Shown: piece by piece, positions 1 to 6,441 of the stretch
Position numbering within the stretch: position 1 is the first letter of the stretch
How the letters are laid out: each line of letters opens with the position of its first letter
NCBI GenBank assembly: GCA_027021325.1
Contig: JALUUN010000295.1
Location: forward strand, 1-10,976
DNA from: Planctomycetota bacterium
GTDB taxonomy: Bacteria > Planctomycetota > UBA1135
Reading direction: 5' to 3'
DNA length: 10,976 nucleotides
Translations under genes and position numbers: made by a program
Notes under the pieces: model-generated
Seen by the model: the letters and a program-made list of their open reading frames with translations, nothing else
Databases searched by the model: none
Told to the model about the DNA's origin: nothing

Positions 1-121
1 AAGGGCGCTGAGGGGAACGCCTCCCCGAGTCTACGGCCGCCGCCGGGCTCTGGCGAGATCCTGCGCCGCGGCCCTGAGGAACATCCCGAGACCACCGGAC
101 AGGGCCCCGGCCCGGGGCGTC
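1..121. other. Non-coding end of window downstream of folE
   Basis: I can support no gene here. An in-frame TGA lies at 9-11 on the plus strand, so a plus-strand gene entering from outside could end there, but only three codons would be visible. Just after that TGA a short inverted repeat is present (GGGGA at 12-16, TCCCC at 22-26, 5-nt loop). Short hairpins are common by chance at this G+C, so I give it no function. Several frames stay open only because stops are rare in such GC-rich DNA. Confidence 0.5.
104..118 (-). terminator. Possible hairpin just past the folE stop
   Basis: A perfect 6-bp inverted repeat, GCCCCG (104-109) and CGGGGC (113-118), with a 3-nt loop, starts four bases beyond the folE stop codon (complement of 122-124). 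Its position would suit a transcription terminator of the folE operon. There is no T-tract on the minus strand after it and the loop is very tight. It could equally be chance structure in GC-rich DNA. Confidence 0.25.
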
Positions 122-706
122 TCAGCGCAGGCGCGTGTCGCTTCCCACGAGGGCCAGGAACTCCGAGCGTGTCCGCGGGTCCTCGCGGAAGCCGCCGAGC
201 ATGCAGGAGGTGGTCGTGACGCTCGACTGCTTGGCCACCCCGCGCATCATCATGCACAGGTGCGCGGCCTCGGCGACCACCGCAACCCCGGCCGGCTCCA
301 GGACCCGCTCCACCGCCTCGGCGATCTGCACCGTCATGCGCTCCTGGACCTGCAAGCGCCGGGCAAAGATGTCCACGATGCGCGGCAGCTTGCTGAGGCC
401 GATCACCCTGCCCTTCGGGATGTAGGCCACGTGCACCTTGCCGTAGAAGGGCAGAAGGTGGTGCTCGCAGAGGGAATAGAACTCGATGTCCTTGACCAGG
501 ACCATCTCCGAGACCTCCTCCTCGAAGACCGCACCATTGACGACCTCGGTGAGGTCTTCCTCGTAGCCGCGGGTGAGGTCGCGCATCGCCCGCGCCACCC
601 GAACAGGCGTCCGCCGCAGCCCCGGCCGCGAGGGATCCTCCCCGAGCAGCAGGAGCAGTTCCCGCACCAGCTCCCGGAGGTCGGGCTCGAAGGTCTCGTC
701 GCTCAT
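122..706 (-). CDS. folE: GTP cyclohydrolase I (FolE, type IA)
   Basis: The enzyme opens and rearranges the GTP ring to give 7,8-dihydroneopterin triphosphate, the first step to folate, tetrahydrobiopterin and 7-deazaguanine compounds. It acts in the cytoplasm, as a decamer in known members. The 194-residue protein carries the family signature throughout. GEDPSRPGLRRTP at about 22-34 is the N-terminal substrate-fold region. The zinc ligands are Cys80, His83 (in SLCEHHLLPF) and Cys151 (HLCMMMRG), spaced as Cys110/His113/Cys181 of E. coli FolE. Other conserved stretches are GLSKLPRIVD (103-112), Gln121 and SSVTTTS (161-167). Length is usual or slightly short at the N-terminus. The ATG (complement of 704-706) overlaps the stop of the upstream PTPS gene by 4 bp (ATGA), so the two are probably translationally coupled in one operon. 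Identification is near certain. Which pathway uses the product is not. Confidence 0.97.
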   Translation of the reverse strand: MSDETFEPDLRELVRELLLLLGEDPSRPGLRRTPVRVARAMRDLTRGYEEDLTEVVNGAVFEEEVSEMVLVKDIEFYSLCEHHLLPFYGKVHVAYIPKGRVIGLSKLPRIVDIFARRLQVQERMTVQIAEAVERVLEPAGVAVVAEAAHLCMMMRGVAKQSSVTTTSCMLGGFREDPRTRSEFLALVGSDTRLR

Positions 707-1128
707 GGGTTCCGGCTGAGGTCCAGCTCCACCCAGTGGTCGCGGCTCTCCTGGAGCCGCATCCGCAGCAGACGCAGGCCCCGGGGAAGCTGCGGCTCGA
801 GGCGCTCCCGGAAGGCCAGCAGCAGGTTCTCGGTCGTCGGGACGCGGCCCTGGAGGAAGGGGACGTCGGTGTTCAGGTTGCGGTGGTCCACCGGGCGGAC
901 CAGCTGCTCCTCGACGAGCCCCTGGAGGGCCAGGAAGTCCACGACCAGCCCGGTGCGCGGATCCACCGGCCCCTCCACGGTGACCTCGAGGAGGTAGTCG
1001 TGGCCGTGGTAGTGGGGACTGGCGCAGACCCCGTAGAGCGCCCGGTTGCCTTCCTCGTCCAGGTCCGGGAGGGCCAGGCGGAGGGCGGCGCAGAAGGGGC
1101 GGCGGACGGTGACCTGAAGGGCTGTCAT
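703..1128 (-). CDS. queD: 6-pyruvoyl-tetrahydropterin synthase / QueD family protein, zinc His replaced by Leu
   Basis: The family converts dihydroneopterin triphosphate, the FolE product, to 6-pyruvoyl- or 6-carboxy-tetrahydropterin. The 141-residue length is normal. Visible family features are the nucleophile Cys35 and the HxH zinc pair His41/His43 in GVCASPHYHGHDY, the VDPRTGLVVDF turn (55-65), the Asp81-His82 catalytic pair in PVDHRNLN, PTTEN (97-101) and Glu127. The Cys-to-HGH spacing is that of animal-type PTPS rather than short E. coli QueD. Against rat PTPS every key residue aligns at an offset of about 7, except that His23, the first zinc ligand in the FSAxH motif, is Leu16 here (FCAALRL). 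The codon, complement of 1081-1083, is CTC; CAC would differ by one base. The protein is therefore either inactive, altered, or affected by a base error. The start at 1128 was chosen because the domain begins a few residues later. It overlaps folE by 4 bp downstream. The symbol names the family only; a BH4-type PTPS is equally possible. Confidence 0.85.
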   Translation of the reverse strand: MTALQVTVRRPFCAALRLALPDLDEEGNRALYGVCASPHYHGHDYLLEVTVEGPVDPRTGLVVDFLALQGLVEEQLVRPVDHRNLNTDVPFLQGRVPTTENLLLAFRERLEPQLPRGLRLLRMRLQESRDHWVELDLSRNP

Positions 1129-1140
1129 GGCCGCTCGGGA

Positions 1141-1156
1141 CGGGCGCGGGCGCCCG
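1141..1156. repeat. Short inverted repeat upstream of the PTPS gene
   Basis: CGGGCGC (1141-1147) and GCGCCCG (1150-1156) are perfect reverse complements around a GG centre, 13 bp in front of the PTPS start codon. The arrangement could be a dimeric protein site or an mRNA hairpin in the PTPS leader, where it would hinder ribosome access. With this base composition chance is a serious alternative. Confidence 0.35.
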
Positions 1157-1238
1157 GACCGGGGAGCAGGGTAGCGCCCGCCGCCGCCCCTGGGGAGGGC
1201 TCCCTTGCCCGCAGGCGGGCCGCCCTGCTCCAATGCCC

Positions 1239-1256
1239 GCGGGCCCCGGGGCCCGC
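1239..1256. repeat. Perfect 18-bp palindrome beside the transketolase start codon
   Basis: GCGGGCCCCGGGGCCCGC at 1239-1256 is its own reverse complement over all 18 bases and ends 4 bp before the ATG at 1261. As DNA it could be an operator. As RNA it would fold into a 7-bp stem with a CCGG loop over the place where a Shine-Dalgarno sequence would lie. No role is proven. In DNA of this composition one such palindrome per few tens of kilobases is expected by chance, so its position matters more than its existence. Confidence 0.45.
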
Positions 1257-1260
1257 CGCC

Positions 1261-2199
1261 ATGGAGAAGATCGCCACCCGCGAAGCCTACGGCCGGGCGC
1301 TGGAGCGCCTCGGTCATGTCCGCGAGGACGTGGTGGTCCTGGACGCCGACCTGTCCGGCTCCACGAAGACCGCCCTCTTCGCTCGCTCCTTCCCCGAGCG
1401 TTTCTTCAACCGCGGTGTCGCCGAGGCCAACATGATCGGCCACGCCGCCGGCCTCGCCCTCTGCGGCAAGACGGTCTTCGCCTCTTCCTTCGCCATGTTC
1501 GCCGCCGGCAAGGCCTGGGAGCAGATCCGGCAGTCCGTGTGCGTGCCGAACCTCAACGTGAAGGTCGTCGCCAGCCATGCCGGCATCACCGTCGGCGAGG
1601 ACGGCGCCAGCCACCAGGCCCTGGAGGATCTCGCCTGCATGCGCGTGCTCCCGAACATGACCGTGGTCGTCCCGGCCGACGGCCCGCAGACCGAGGCCGC
1701 GGTCGAGGCCCTGGCCGCCTTCGAGGGACCGGCCTACATGCGCGTCAGCCGCGCCGCCACGCCGGTCCTCGAGGGCGGACCGCCCTTCGAACTCGGCAAG
1801 GCGCGGCTCTTGCGCCAGGGCTCCGACCTGGGGCTCGTCGCCTGCGGCGTCGAGGTCGCCGCCTGCCTCGAGGCCGCCGAGCTCCTCGCCGCCGAGGGCG
1901 TCGAGTGCGCCGTCCTCGACTGCCACACCCTCGCCCCTCTCGACTGCGAGGCCCTCCTCGCCCTGGCCCGGGACTGCGGCCGCCTCCTGACCGTCGAAGA
2001 GCACCAGGTCACCGGCGGGCTCGGCGAGGCCGTGTGCGGTGTGGTGGCGGACTCGCCGGCTCCGGTGCCGGTGCGGCGCCACGGCATGCGCGGGGAGTTC
2101 GGGCAGAGCGGCCCGGCCGCCACTCTCCTGCGCCACTACCGTCTGGACGGACCGGGCGTCGCCACCGTCGCCCGCGAATTCCTGGAGGAGCTCGGATGA
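1261..2199 (+). CDS. Transketolase, C-terminal subunit (Pyr + C domains)
   Basis: This is the pyrimidine-binding half of a split transketolase, which needs the N-terminal partner encoded next to form the thiamine diphosphate site and move two-carbon units between sugar phosphates. The 312-residue length is typical of split C-terminal subunits. Residues 1-170 form the Pyr domain: the N-terminal MEKIATREAYGRAL, the catalytic glutamate Glu55 in GVAEANMIG, the aromatic stretch SSFAMFAAGKAWEQIR (75-90), and SHAGITVGEDGASHQALED (105-123) with His106 and His118. Residues 185-312 form the transketolase C domain, with TVEEHQVTGGLGEAV (244-258). ATG 1261 was chosen because the homologous N-terminus begins there; the frame stays open further upstream only through lack of stops. 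Its stop overlaps the next gene by 4 bp. A related 1-deoxyxylulose-5-phosphate synthase is unlikely because that enzyme is a single chain. Confidence 0.93.
   Translation: MEKIATREAYGRALERLGHVREDVVVLDADLSGSTKTALFARSFPERFFNRGVAEANMIGHAAGLALCGKTVFASSFAMFAAGKAWEQIRQSVCVPNLNVKVVASHAGITVGEDGASHQALEDLACMRVLPNMTVVVPADGPQTEAAVEALAAFEGPAYMRVSRAATPVLEGGPPFELGKARLLRQGSDLGLVACGVEVAACLEAAELLAAEGVECAVLDCHTLAPLDCEALLALARDCGRLLTVEEHQVTGGLGEAVCGVVADSPAPVPVRRHGMRGEFGQSGPAATLLRHYRLDGPGVATVAREFLEELG
2184..2190 (+). promoter_or_regulatory. Shine-Dalgarno sequence for the transketolase N-subunit
   Basis: GGAGGAG at 2184-2190 lies 5 nt before the ATG at 2196, inside the last codons of the preceding subunit gene. 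It is one of the clearest ribosome binding sites in the window and fixes the start that overlaps the upstream stop (ATGA at 2196-2199). Confidence 0.75.
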
Positions 2200-3086
2200 A
2201 GCCGGCCCCCGCCCCGCCCGGAGCCCCCGCCGTCGAGGAGCTCGAACGCATCGCCAACCGCCTGCGGCGGGACGTGATCCGCATGGTCCACGCCGCCGGC
2301 TGCGGCCACCCGGGCGGCCCCCTGGGCCTGGCCGACCTCTTCGCCGTCCTCTACTTCGCGGAGATGGCCCTGGACCCCGCCGAACCCTGGCACCCCGACC
2401 GCGACCGCCTGGTCCTGTCCAACGGCCACTGCTGCGCCATCCTCTACAGCGCCCTGGCCCGGCGCGGCTTCTTCCCCGTCGAGGAGCTCGCCACCTTCCG
2501 CAGCTTCGGAAGCCGCCTCCAGGGACATCCCCACTACGGCCACCTGCCCGGCGTCGAGATGAGCACCGGCAGCCTGGGCAACGGCGTCTCCGTGGCCGCC
2601 GGCATGGCCCTGGCACAGCGCCTCGATGGACGGCGCAGCCGCGTCTTCGCGGTCACGAGCGACGGCGAGAACCAGGAGGGCCAGCCCTGGGAGATGGCCG
2701 CGAGCGCCGTCCACGACGGCCTCGGCAACCTGACGCTGCTCCTCGACTGGAACGGAATCCAGATCGACGGACCGACCTCCGAGGTCCTCGATACCGGCGA
2801 CCTCGCCGCGAAGTGGGCGGCCTTCGGCTGGCACGTCCAGACCGTGGACGGCCACGACCCGGCCGCCCTCCTGCGCGCCCTGGAAGCAGCCCGGGGCGAA
2901 GGCCGCCGCCCCTCCATGATCTGCTGCCGCACGATCATCGGGAAGGGGGTCTCCTTCATGGAGAACACGAACGCCTTCCACGGCAAGGCGCCGACCGACG
3001 AGGAAGCGGTCCAGGCCCTGCGCGAGCTCGGCGACCCGGATCCGGAGAACCTCGATGCCTCCGACCCGGCGGTCTGGGCGAGCTGA
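2196..3086 (+). CDS. Transketolase, N-terminal subunit (ThDP pyrophosphate-binding domain)
   Basis: This is the PP half of the split transketolase, binding the diphosphate and Mg2+ of thiamine diphosphate; it pairs with the subunit encoded at 1261-2199. The protein has 296 residues, slightly longer than most split N-subunits owing to a proline/alanine-rich start (2-12). Landmarks are GCGHPGGPLGLADL (36-47) with the active-site His38, SNGHCC (75-80) with His78, and STGSLGNGVSVAAGMAL (123-139). The ThDP motif SDGE at 155-158 continues into NQEGQPWE, and Asn186 and QIDG (189-192) provide the metal site. The first Gly of the usual GDGE is Ser, a known variant. GKGVSFMEN (249-257) and FHGKAP (261-266) complete the domain. 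The ATG overlaps the upstream stop (ATGA), with a good Shine-Dalgarno. The gene ends 12 bp from a convergent gene. In the split transketolases I know the N-subunit usually comes first; here it is second. Confidence 0.93.
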   Translation: MKPAPAPPGAPAVEELERIANRLRRDVIRMVHAAGCGHPGGPLGLADLFAVLYFAEMALDPAEPWHPDRDRLVLSNGHCCAILYSALARRGFFPVEELATFRSFGSRLQGHPHYGHLPGVEMSTGSLGNGVSVAAGMALAQRLDGRRSRVFAVTSDGENQEGQPWEMAASAVHDGLGNLTLLLDWNGIQIDGPTSEVLDTGDLAAKWAAFGWHVQTVDGHDPAALLRALEAARGEGRRPSMICCRTIIGKGVSFMENTNAFHGKAPTDEEAVQALRELGDPDPENLDASDPAVWAS

Positions 3087-3098
3087 GAACAGTCGCGG

Positions 3099-4103
3099 CT
3101 ACCGGAGCGGCCGGTCCTGGAACTCGAGGATCTCCGTGAGCCGAAGGGCGGCGCCGTCCTGTTCGGCGTAGGCCCCGGCCAGCCAGGGGAGCGGAGGGCC
3201 GGTCTGGACCGGCTCCAGGTCCAGGGTCCGCCCGGTCGTGAAGAGGATGCGGTCCGCCGGCAGGCGGCCGAACCAGGCCTCGGCCCGCCCCGGACTGCGG
3301 TCGGCCCGTTCGGGATCCACCGGGATCCAGCCGAAGCCCGGCACCTCGAAGGAGGCCCAGGCGTGGGGCCGCCCGAGCACGCCGCGCGGCCGGCCCTCCG
3401 GGAGCAGACGGCCGGCATGGAAACGGGCCGGGAGCCCGCGGCTGCGGGCGAGGTCCACGAAGAGGGCAGCATAGTCCGGAGCGAGGCCAGCGTGGGCGTC
3501 CAGGGCGCGGGCCGTGTCCGCGCTCCCGGCTCCGGGCTGGTGGGTCCCCGGTGCCATCTCCTCCAGGACGAAGTCGTAGAGAGCCCGGGCCACGGCGAAG
3601 GGATCCCCGCGCCCCTCCGGCGCGGCGCGTCGGGCCCTCCGTTCCAGCTCCGCCCGGTACTCCTCGGGGACCGCGGGAAGCCGGTAGAGCTCCCGGTCCA
3701 CCGGCGCGCGCCCGCCGGCCTCCGCCCCGCCAAGCTCCGGGATACGGAGGATCCGGTAGCGGAAGGTGAAGCGCCGCGGCCCCGGGAAGACCATGGCCGG
3801 CGCCGCCGCCGGGGCCGGCAGGAGCCGCAGGTGGAACCAGCGGTTGCCATGGCGGTCCGGGCCCTCCGGCGCCGCCCCCGCGGGACGCTCCAGGATCTCC
3901 ACGCTCTGGTGGGCGTCGTCCACGGGAACGGGGACCCAGAGGTCCACGGGACCGCCGGCGGGGTCCGGTTCCCCCAGCTCCACACGGTGCTCCAGCTCGA
4001 CGAGACGCATCGAGGCCGGCGGCGCCCAGGGCGGGCCGGTCTGGCAGGCACCGAGGAGGCCGGCGGCGACGGCGGCTGCCGGACGGAGTCGAGGCCGGGA
4101 CAT
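3099..4103 (-). CDS. Transglutaminase-like lipoprotein lacking the catalytic cysteine
   Basis: A 334-residue predicted lipoprotein. The signal peptide ends in lipobox LGAC with Cys20 as the modified residue, so it is probably membrane-anchored on the periplasmic or outer side. Residues about 31-120 form the beta-rich N-terminal domain typical of these proteins (VDLWVPVPVDDAHQSVEI at 53-70, then GNRWFHLRL at 86-94). The transglutaminase core spans about 165-275: GLAPDYAALFVDLARSRGLP (206-225), then PHAWASFEVPGFGWIPVDP (246-264). The His247 and Asp263 of the papain-like triad are present. The nucleophile cysteine, expected in GxCxDY/F, is Ala208. Its codon, complement of 3480-3482, is GCT, which differs from a Cys codon at more than one base, so one sequencing error would not explain it. 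The region to about 312 still follows the family. It is probably a binding or scaffold protein rather than an enzyme; that role is inferred. It diverges from the S41 protease gene with only 18 bp between starts. Confidence 0.85.
   Translation of the reverse strand: MSRPRLRPAAAVAAGLLGACQTGPPWAPPASMRLVELEHRVELGEPDPAGGPVDLWVPVPVDDAHQSVEILERPAGAAPEGPDRHGNRWFHLRLLPAPAAAPAMVFPGPRRFTFRYRILRIPELGGAEAGGRAPVDRELYRLPAVPEEYRAELERRARRAAPEGRGDPFAVARALYDFVLEEMAPGTHQPGAGSADTARALDAHAGLAPDYAALFVDLARSRGLPARFHAGRLLPEGRPRGVLGRPHAWASFEVPGFGWIPVDPERADRSPGRAEAWFGRLPADRILFTTGRTLDLEPVQTGPPLPWLAGAYAEQDGAALRLTEILEFQDRPLR
3101..3115 (+). terminator. Weak stem-loop at the convergent gene ends
   Basis: ACCGG (3101-3105) and CCGGT (3111-3115) form a 5-bp stem with a 5-nt loop just beyond the transketolase stop and within the last codons of the converging lipoprotein gene. 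It could help end transcription of the transketolase genes. No T-tract follows and the stem is short, so this is only a candidate. Confidence 0.2.
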
Positions 4104-4121
4104 GGGGCCTAGAATGCCCGA
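4104..4121 (+). promoter_or_regulatory. 18-bp divergent start region with a leaderless -10 element
   Basis: Only 18 bp separate the start codon of the lipoprotein gene (minus strand, 4103) from that of the S41 protease (plus strand, 4122). TAGAAT at 4110-4115 matches the bacterial -10 consensus TATAAT at five of six positions and ends 6 nt before the protease ATG. Transcription would therefore begin at or beside the ATG, giving a leaderless mRNA. A clear -35 box is not visible; it would fall inside the lipoprotein gene's first codons. On the minus strand CATTCT (complement of 4112-4117) is a poor -10 match for the other gene. Confidence 0.6.
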
Positions 4122-5420
4122 ATGGCGCGGCGCATGCTACCGGCCCTCCACCCGGCCGGAATCGCGGTGGGAGCCCTCCTCGCCGGCATCGGACTGGTCC
4201 TCGCCGAGGGCGTCGTCGGGCCGCTCCTGGTCCGCAGCTGGACCACCCCGGAGGGCCAGGTCCTCGGCATGGTCCACGAACGCCTCGCCGGGGAGTACGT
4301 GGAACCCCGGGATCCGGTCTGGCTGCTCCACCGCGGGGTGGAAGGGATGCTCGCCGGGTTGGAGGATCCCTACACCTTCTTCGTCGGCCCCGAGGAGCTG
4401 ACCGCCCTGGAAGAGGAGTCGAGCGGCAGCCTCATCGGTATCGGCGTGGTCCTGAACCTGGACAGCGCCCACGTCCGCTACCCGGTCCCCGGCGGTCCCG
4501 CGGAGGCCGCCGGCATCCGTCCCGGGGATCGGATCCTCGAGGTGGACGGCCTCCCCGCCGAGGGCCTCGAGGGCGAGGAGCTGGCACGGCGCATCAAGGG
4601 TCCGGCGGGCACCGAGGTGGTGCTCACCGTCCTCGGTCCCGGAGAGAGCGCCCCCCGGCAGGTCCGCGTCCGCCGCGCCCCGGTGCCCACGGGCACCGTC
4701 GGCAAGGTGGAGATGCTGGAACCGGGCATCGGCAGGATCCACATCCGCTCCTTCGCCCACAGCACCCCCGAGGAGTTCGAGGAGGCACTCCAGACCCTGG
4801 AGGCCCAGGGCCTGCGGGCGCTGATCCTGGACCTGCGCTTCAACACCGGAGGCGTCCTCCAAGCGGCGGTGGACGTGGCCGCCACCTTCGTCGGGCGTGA
4901 AGCGGTCTGCACCCTGCGCGGCCGCAAGGGGCCGCTCCAGGTGCGCCGCGGCCGGCCGCGCGGCGAGGTCCGGAGCCTTCCCCTCGTCGTTCTCCTCAAC
5001 GGCTACAGCGCCAGCGGCAGCGAGGTCCTGGCCGGTGCCCTGCGCGACCACGGCGTCGCCGTCCTCGTCGGGGAGCCCTCCTACGGCAAGGGGGTGTACC
5101 AGCAGGTTCTGCGCTACGAAGACTGGGATTTCGCCTTCAAGTTCACCGCCGGCTTCTACCTGACGCCGAGCGGCCGGATCCTGGAGAGCCGGATCGGCGC
5201 CCACCGCGCCGGCGGTCTGGAGCCCGATCTCTGGCTGCCCGGGCCGCGGGAGGAGGAGGCCGCGCTCCTGACCTGGCTGCGCTACGATCCGCCGCCGGAG
5301 CGCTACCGGGAACTGGTGTACCGCCTGTTCCCGAACGTCGCCGCCTACAGCGGCCCGCCGGATCCCGTCGAGGAGGCCGCCCGGGAACTGCTCCGCCGCA
5401 GCCTGGAGGAGGAGTCTTGA
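4122..5420 (+). CDS. S41 family C-terminal-processing peptidase (CtpA/Prc type)
   Basis: A serine protease of the tail-specific family, which trims or degrades exported proteins at their C-termini. It has 432 residues. A hydrophobic N-terminal segment at about 11-35 acts as a membrane anchor or signal, placing the rest in the periplasm. A PDZ domain covers about 100-185 (GIGVVLNL, GGPAEAAGIRPGDRILEVDG at 124-143). The S41 catalytic domain covers about 195-370: FNTGGVLQAAVDVA (240-253), NGYSASGSEVLAGALRDH (293-310) and GEPSYGKGVYQQ (317-328). Ser298, Lys323 and Gln327 fit the Ser-Lys-Gln set of Prc/CtpA by motif and by the 25-residue Ser-Lys spacing. ATG 4122 was chosen because it leaves a short basic leader (MARR) before the hydrophobic segment. 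Its stop overlaps the TTG start of tsaD (TTGA), so it heads an operon with tsaD and larB. The family is certain; the substrate is unknown. Confidence 0.94.
   Translation: MARRMLPALHPAGIAVGALLAGIGLVLAEGVVGPLLVRSWTTPEGQVLGMVHERLAGEYVEPRDPVWLLHRGVEGMLAGLEDPYTFFVGPEELTALEEESSGSLIGIGVVLNLDSAHVRYPVPGGPAEAAGIRPGDRILEVDGLPAEGLEGEELARRIKGPAGTEVVLTVLGPGESAPRQVRVRRAPVPTGTVGKVEMLEPGIGRIHIRSFAHSTPEEFEEALQTLEAQGLRALILDLRFNTGGVLQAAVDVAATFVGREAVCTLRGRKGPLQVRRGRPRGEVRSLPLVVLLNGYSASGSEVLAGALRDHGVAVLVGEPSYGKGVYQQVLRYEDWDFAFKFTAGFYLTPSGRILESRIGAHRAGGLEPDLWLPGPREEEAALLTWLRYDPPPERYRELVYRLFPNVAAYSGPPDPVEEAARELLRRSLEEES
5405..5414 (+). promoter_or_regulatory. Strong ribosome binding site for the TTG start of tsaD
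   Basis: The purine run GGAGGAGGAG at 5405-5414 sits 2 nt before the TTG at 5417, with GGAGG cores about 3 to 7 nt away. It explains how a weak TTG codon inside an overlapping stop (TTGA, 5417-5420) can be used, and supports that start over any later one, which would cut into the first TsaD motif. Confidence 0.7.
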
Positions 5421-6439
5421 GCCCCGCCCGGACCGTCCTCGGCATCGAGAGTTCCTGCGACGAGACCGCCGCGGCCGTGGTGCACGGCGGCCGCGAAGTC
5501 CTCGCCTCCGTGGTCCGGAGCCAGGTGGAAGAGCACGCCGCCTGGGGCGGCGTGGTTCCCGAGATCGCCGGCCGCGGCCACCTCCAGGCCCTGGTCCCGG
5601 TCCTGCAGGAGACCCTCGACGCCGCCGGCCTGGGTCCGCGGGACCTGGACGCGGTGGCGGTCACCCACCGGCCCGGCCTGCTCGGCTCCCTCCTCGTGGG
5701 CCTTTCGGCGGCCAAGGCCCTGGCCTGGGCCTGGGAACGGCCCCTGGTGGGCGTGGACCACATCCAGGCCCACGCCTACGCCGCCCTCATGTCCCTGGAG
5801 GCGTGGTCCTTCCCCTACGTGACCCTGATCGTCAGCGGCGGCCACACCAGCCTCTACCGGACGGAGTCGCCCCTGGAGCACCGGCTCCTCGGCTCGACCC
5901 GGGACGATGCCGCCGGCGAGGCCCTGGACAAGGCGGCGGCCCTCCTCGGCCTCCCCTACCCGGGAGGCCCCGCCATCGAGAAGGCCGGCCGCGAGGGAAA
6001 CCCCCGGGCCTTCCCCTTCAAGCGCCCGCTCCTGGAGCCCGACTCCCTGGAGTTCTCCTTCTCCGGCCTCAAGACCGCCCTCCTCTACACCCTCAAGGGC
6101 CCGGGCGGCCGGCGCGAGGACCCGACCCGCCCCGAGGCCGCCTCGATCCCCGATCTCTGCGCCTCCTTCGAGGCCTGCGTCGCCGAGACCCTGGCGCGCA
6201 AGTGCCTGCGCGCCTGCGACCGGGAAGGGATCGACCGCATCCTGGTCGGCGGCGGCGTGGCGCGGAACCTGCGCCTGCGGCGGACCCTGGCGGACCTCGC
6301 CGCCCGCGAGGGCCGCGAGGTCGCCTTCGCCCGGCCCGAGCATTGCACGGACAACGCCGTCATGGTCGCCGGTCTCGGCCATGCCCTCCTGGAGGCGGGC
6401 CGGGTGGACGACCTCCTCCTCGACGCCCGGGCGCGCTGA
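5417..6439 (+). CDS. tsaD: tRNA N6-adenosine threonylcarbamoyltransferase TsaD
   Basis: TsaD transfers the threonylcarbamoyl group to A37 of ANN-decoding tRNAs, the last step of t6A synthesis, working in the cytoplasm with TsaB and TsaE. The 340-residue length is normal. The ASKHA-fold motifs run from end to end: LGIESSCDETAAAVV (8-22), GGVVPEIAGRGH (44-55), the metal-binding histidines His115 and His119 in VDHIQAHAYA (113-122), VSGGHTSLY (139-147), DDAAGEALDKAA (163-174), EFSFSGLKTALLY (212-224), GGGVARNLRLR (278-288) and the metal ligand Asp312 in CTDNAVMVAG (310-319). The start is TTG, overlapping the protease stop by 4 bp; homologues begin within a few residues of the LGIESS motif, so this start is needed. 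The gene lies 2 bp before larB. tsaB and tsaE are not in this window. Confidence 0.98.
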   Translation: MSPARTVLGIESSCDETAAAVVHGGREVLASVVRSQVEEHAAWGGVVPEIAGRGHLQALVPVLQETLDAAGLGPRDLDAVAVTHRPGLLGSLLVGLSAAKALAWAWERPLVGVDHIQAHAYAALMSLEAWSFPYVTLIVSGGHTSLYRTESPLEHRLLGSTRDDAAGEALDKAAALLGLPYPGGPAIEKAGREGNPRAFPFKRPLLEPDSLEFSFSGLKTALLYTLKGPGGRREDPTRPEAASIPDLCASFEACVAETLARKCLRACDREGIDRILVGGGVARNLRLRRTLADLAAREGREVAFARPEHCTDNAVMVAGLGHALLEAGRVDDLLLDARAR

Positions 6440-6441
6440 GC

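Larger units (their letters stand above)
1129..1260. promoter_or_regulatory. Divergent control region between the pterin genes and the transketolase genes
   Basis: These 132 bp separate two genes that start in opposite directions, so promoters for both should lie here. On the minus strand TACCCT (complement of 1168-1173) fits a TANNNT -10 element and would give a leader of roughly 35 nt for the PTPS gene. I see no convincing -35 box. On the plus strand no clear -10 stands out; TCCAAT at 1228-1233 is a weak candidate. Neither start has a clear Shine-Dalgarno sequence. Inverted repeats occur at 1141-1156 and 1239-1256, listed separately. Confidence 0.5.

Noticed and set aside
703..2616. A 637-codon open frame on the minus strand across the transketolase genes
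   Set aside because: Only its last 141 codons (the PTPS) resemble a protein family. The rest is low-complexity Arg/Gly/Pro/Ala sequence antisense to two well-supported genes, kept open by the scarcity of stop codons at high G+C.
2658..2669. SDGE instead of GDGE in the transketolase N-subunit, taken as a damaged ThDP motif
   Set aside because: Ser at the first position occurs in related transketolase-type proteins, and the rest of the motif including Asn186 and QIDG is intact.
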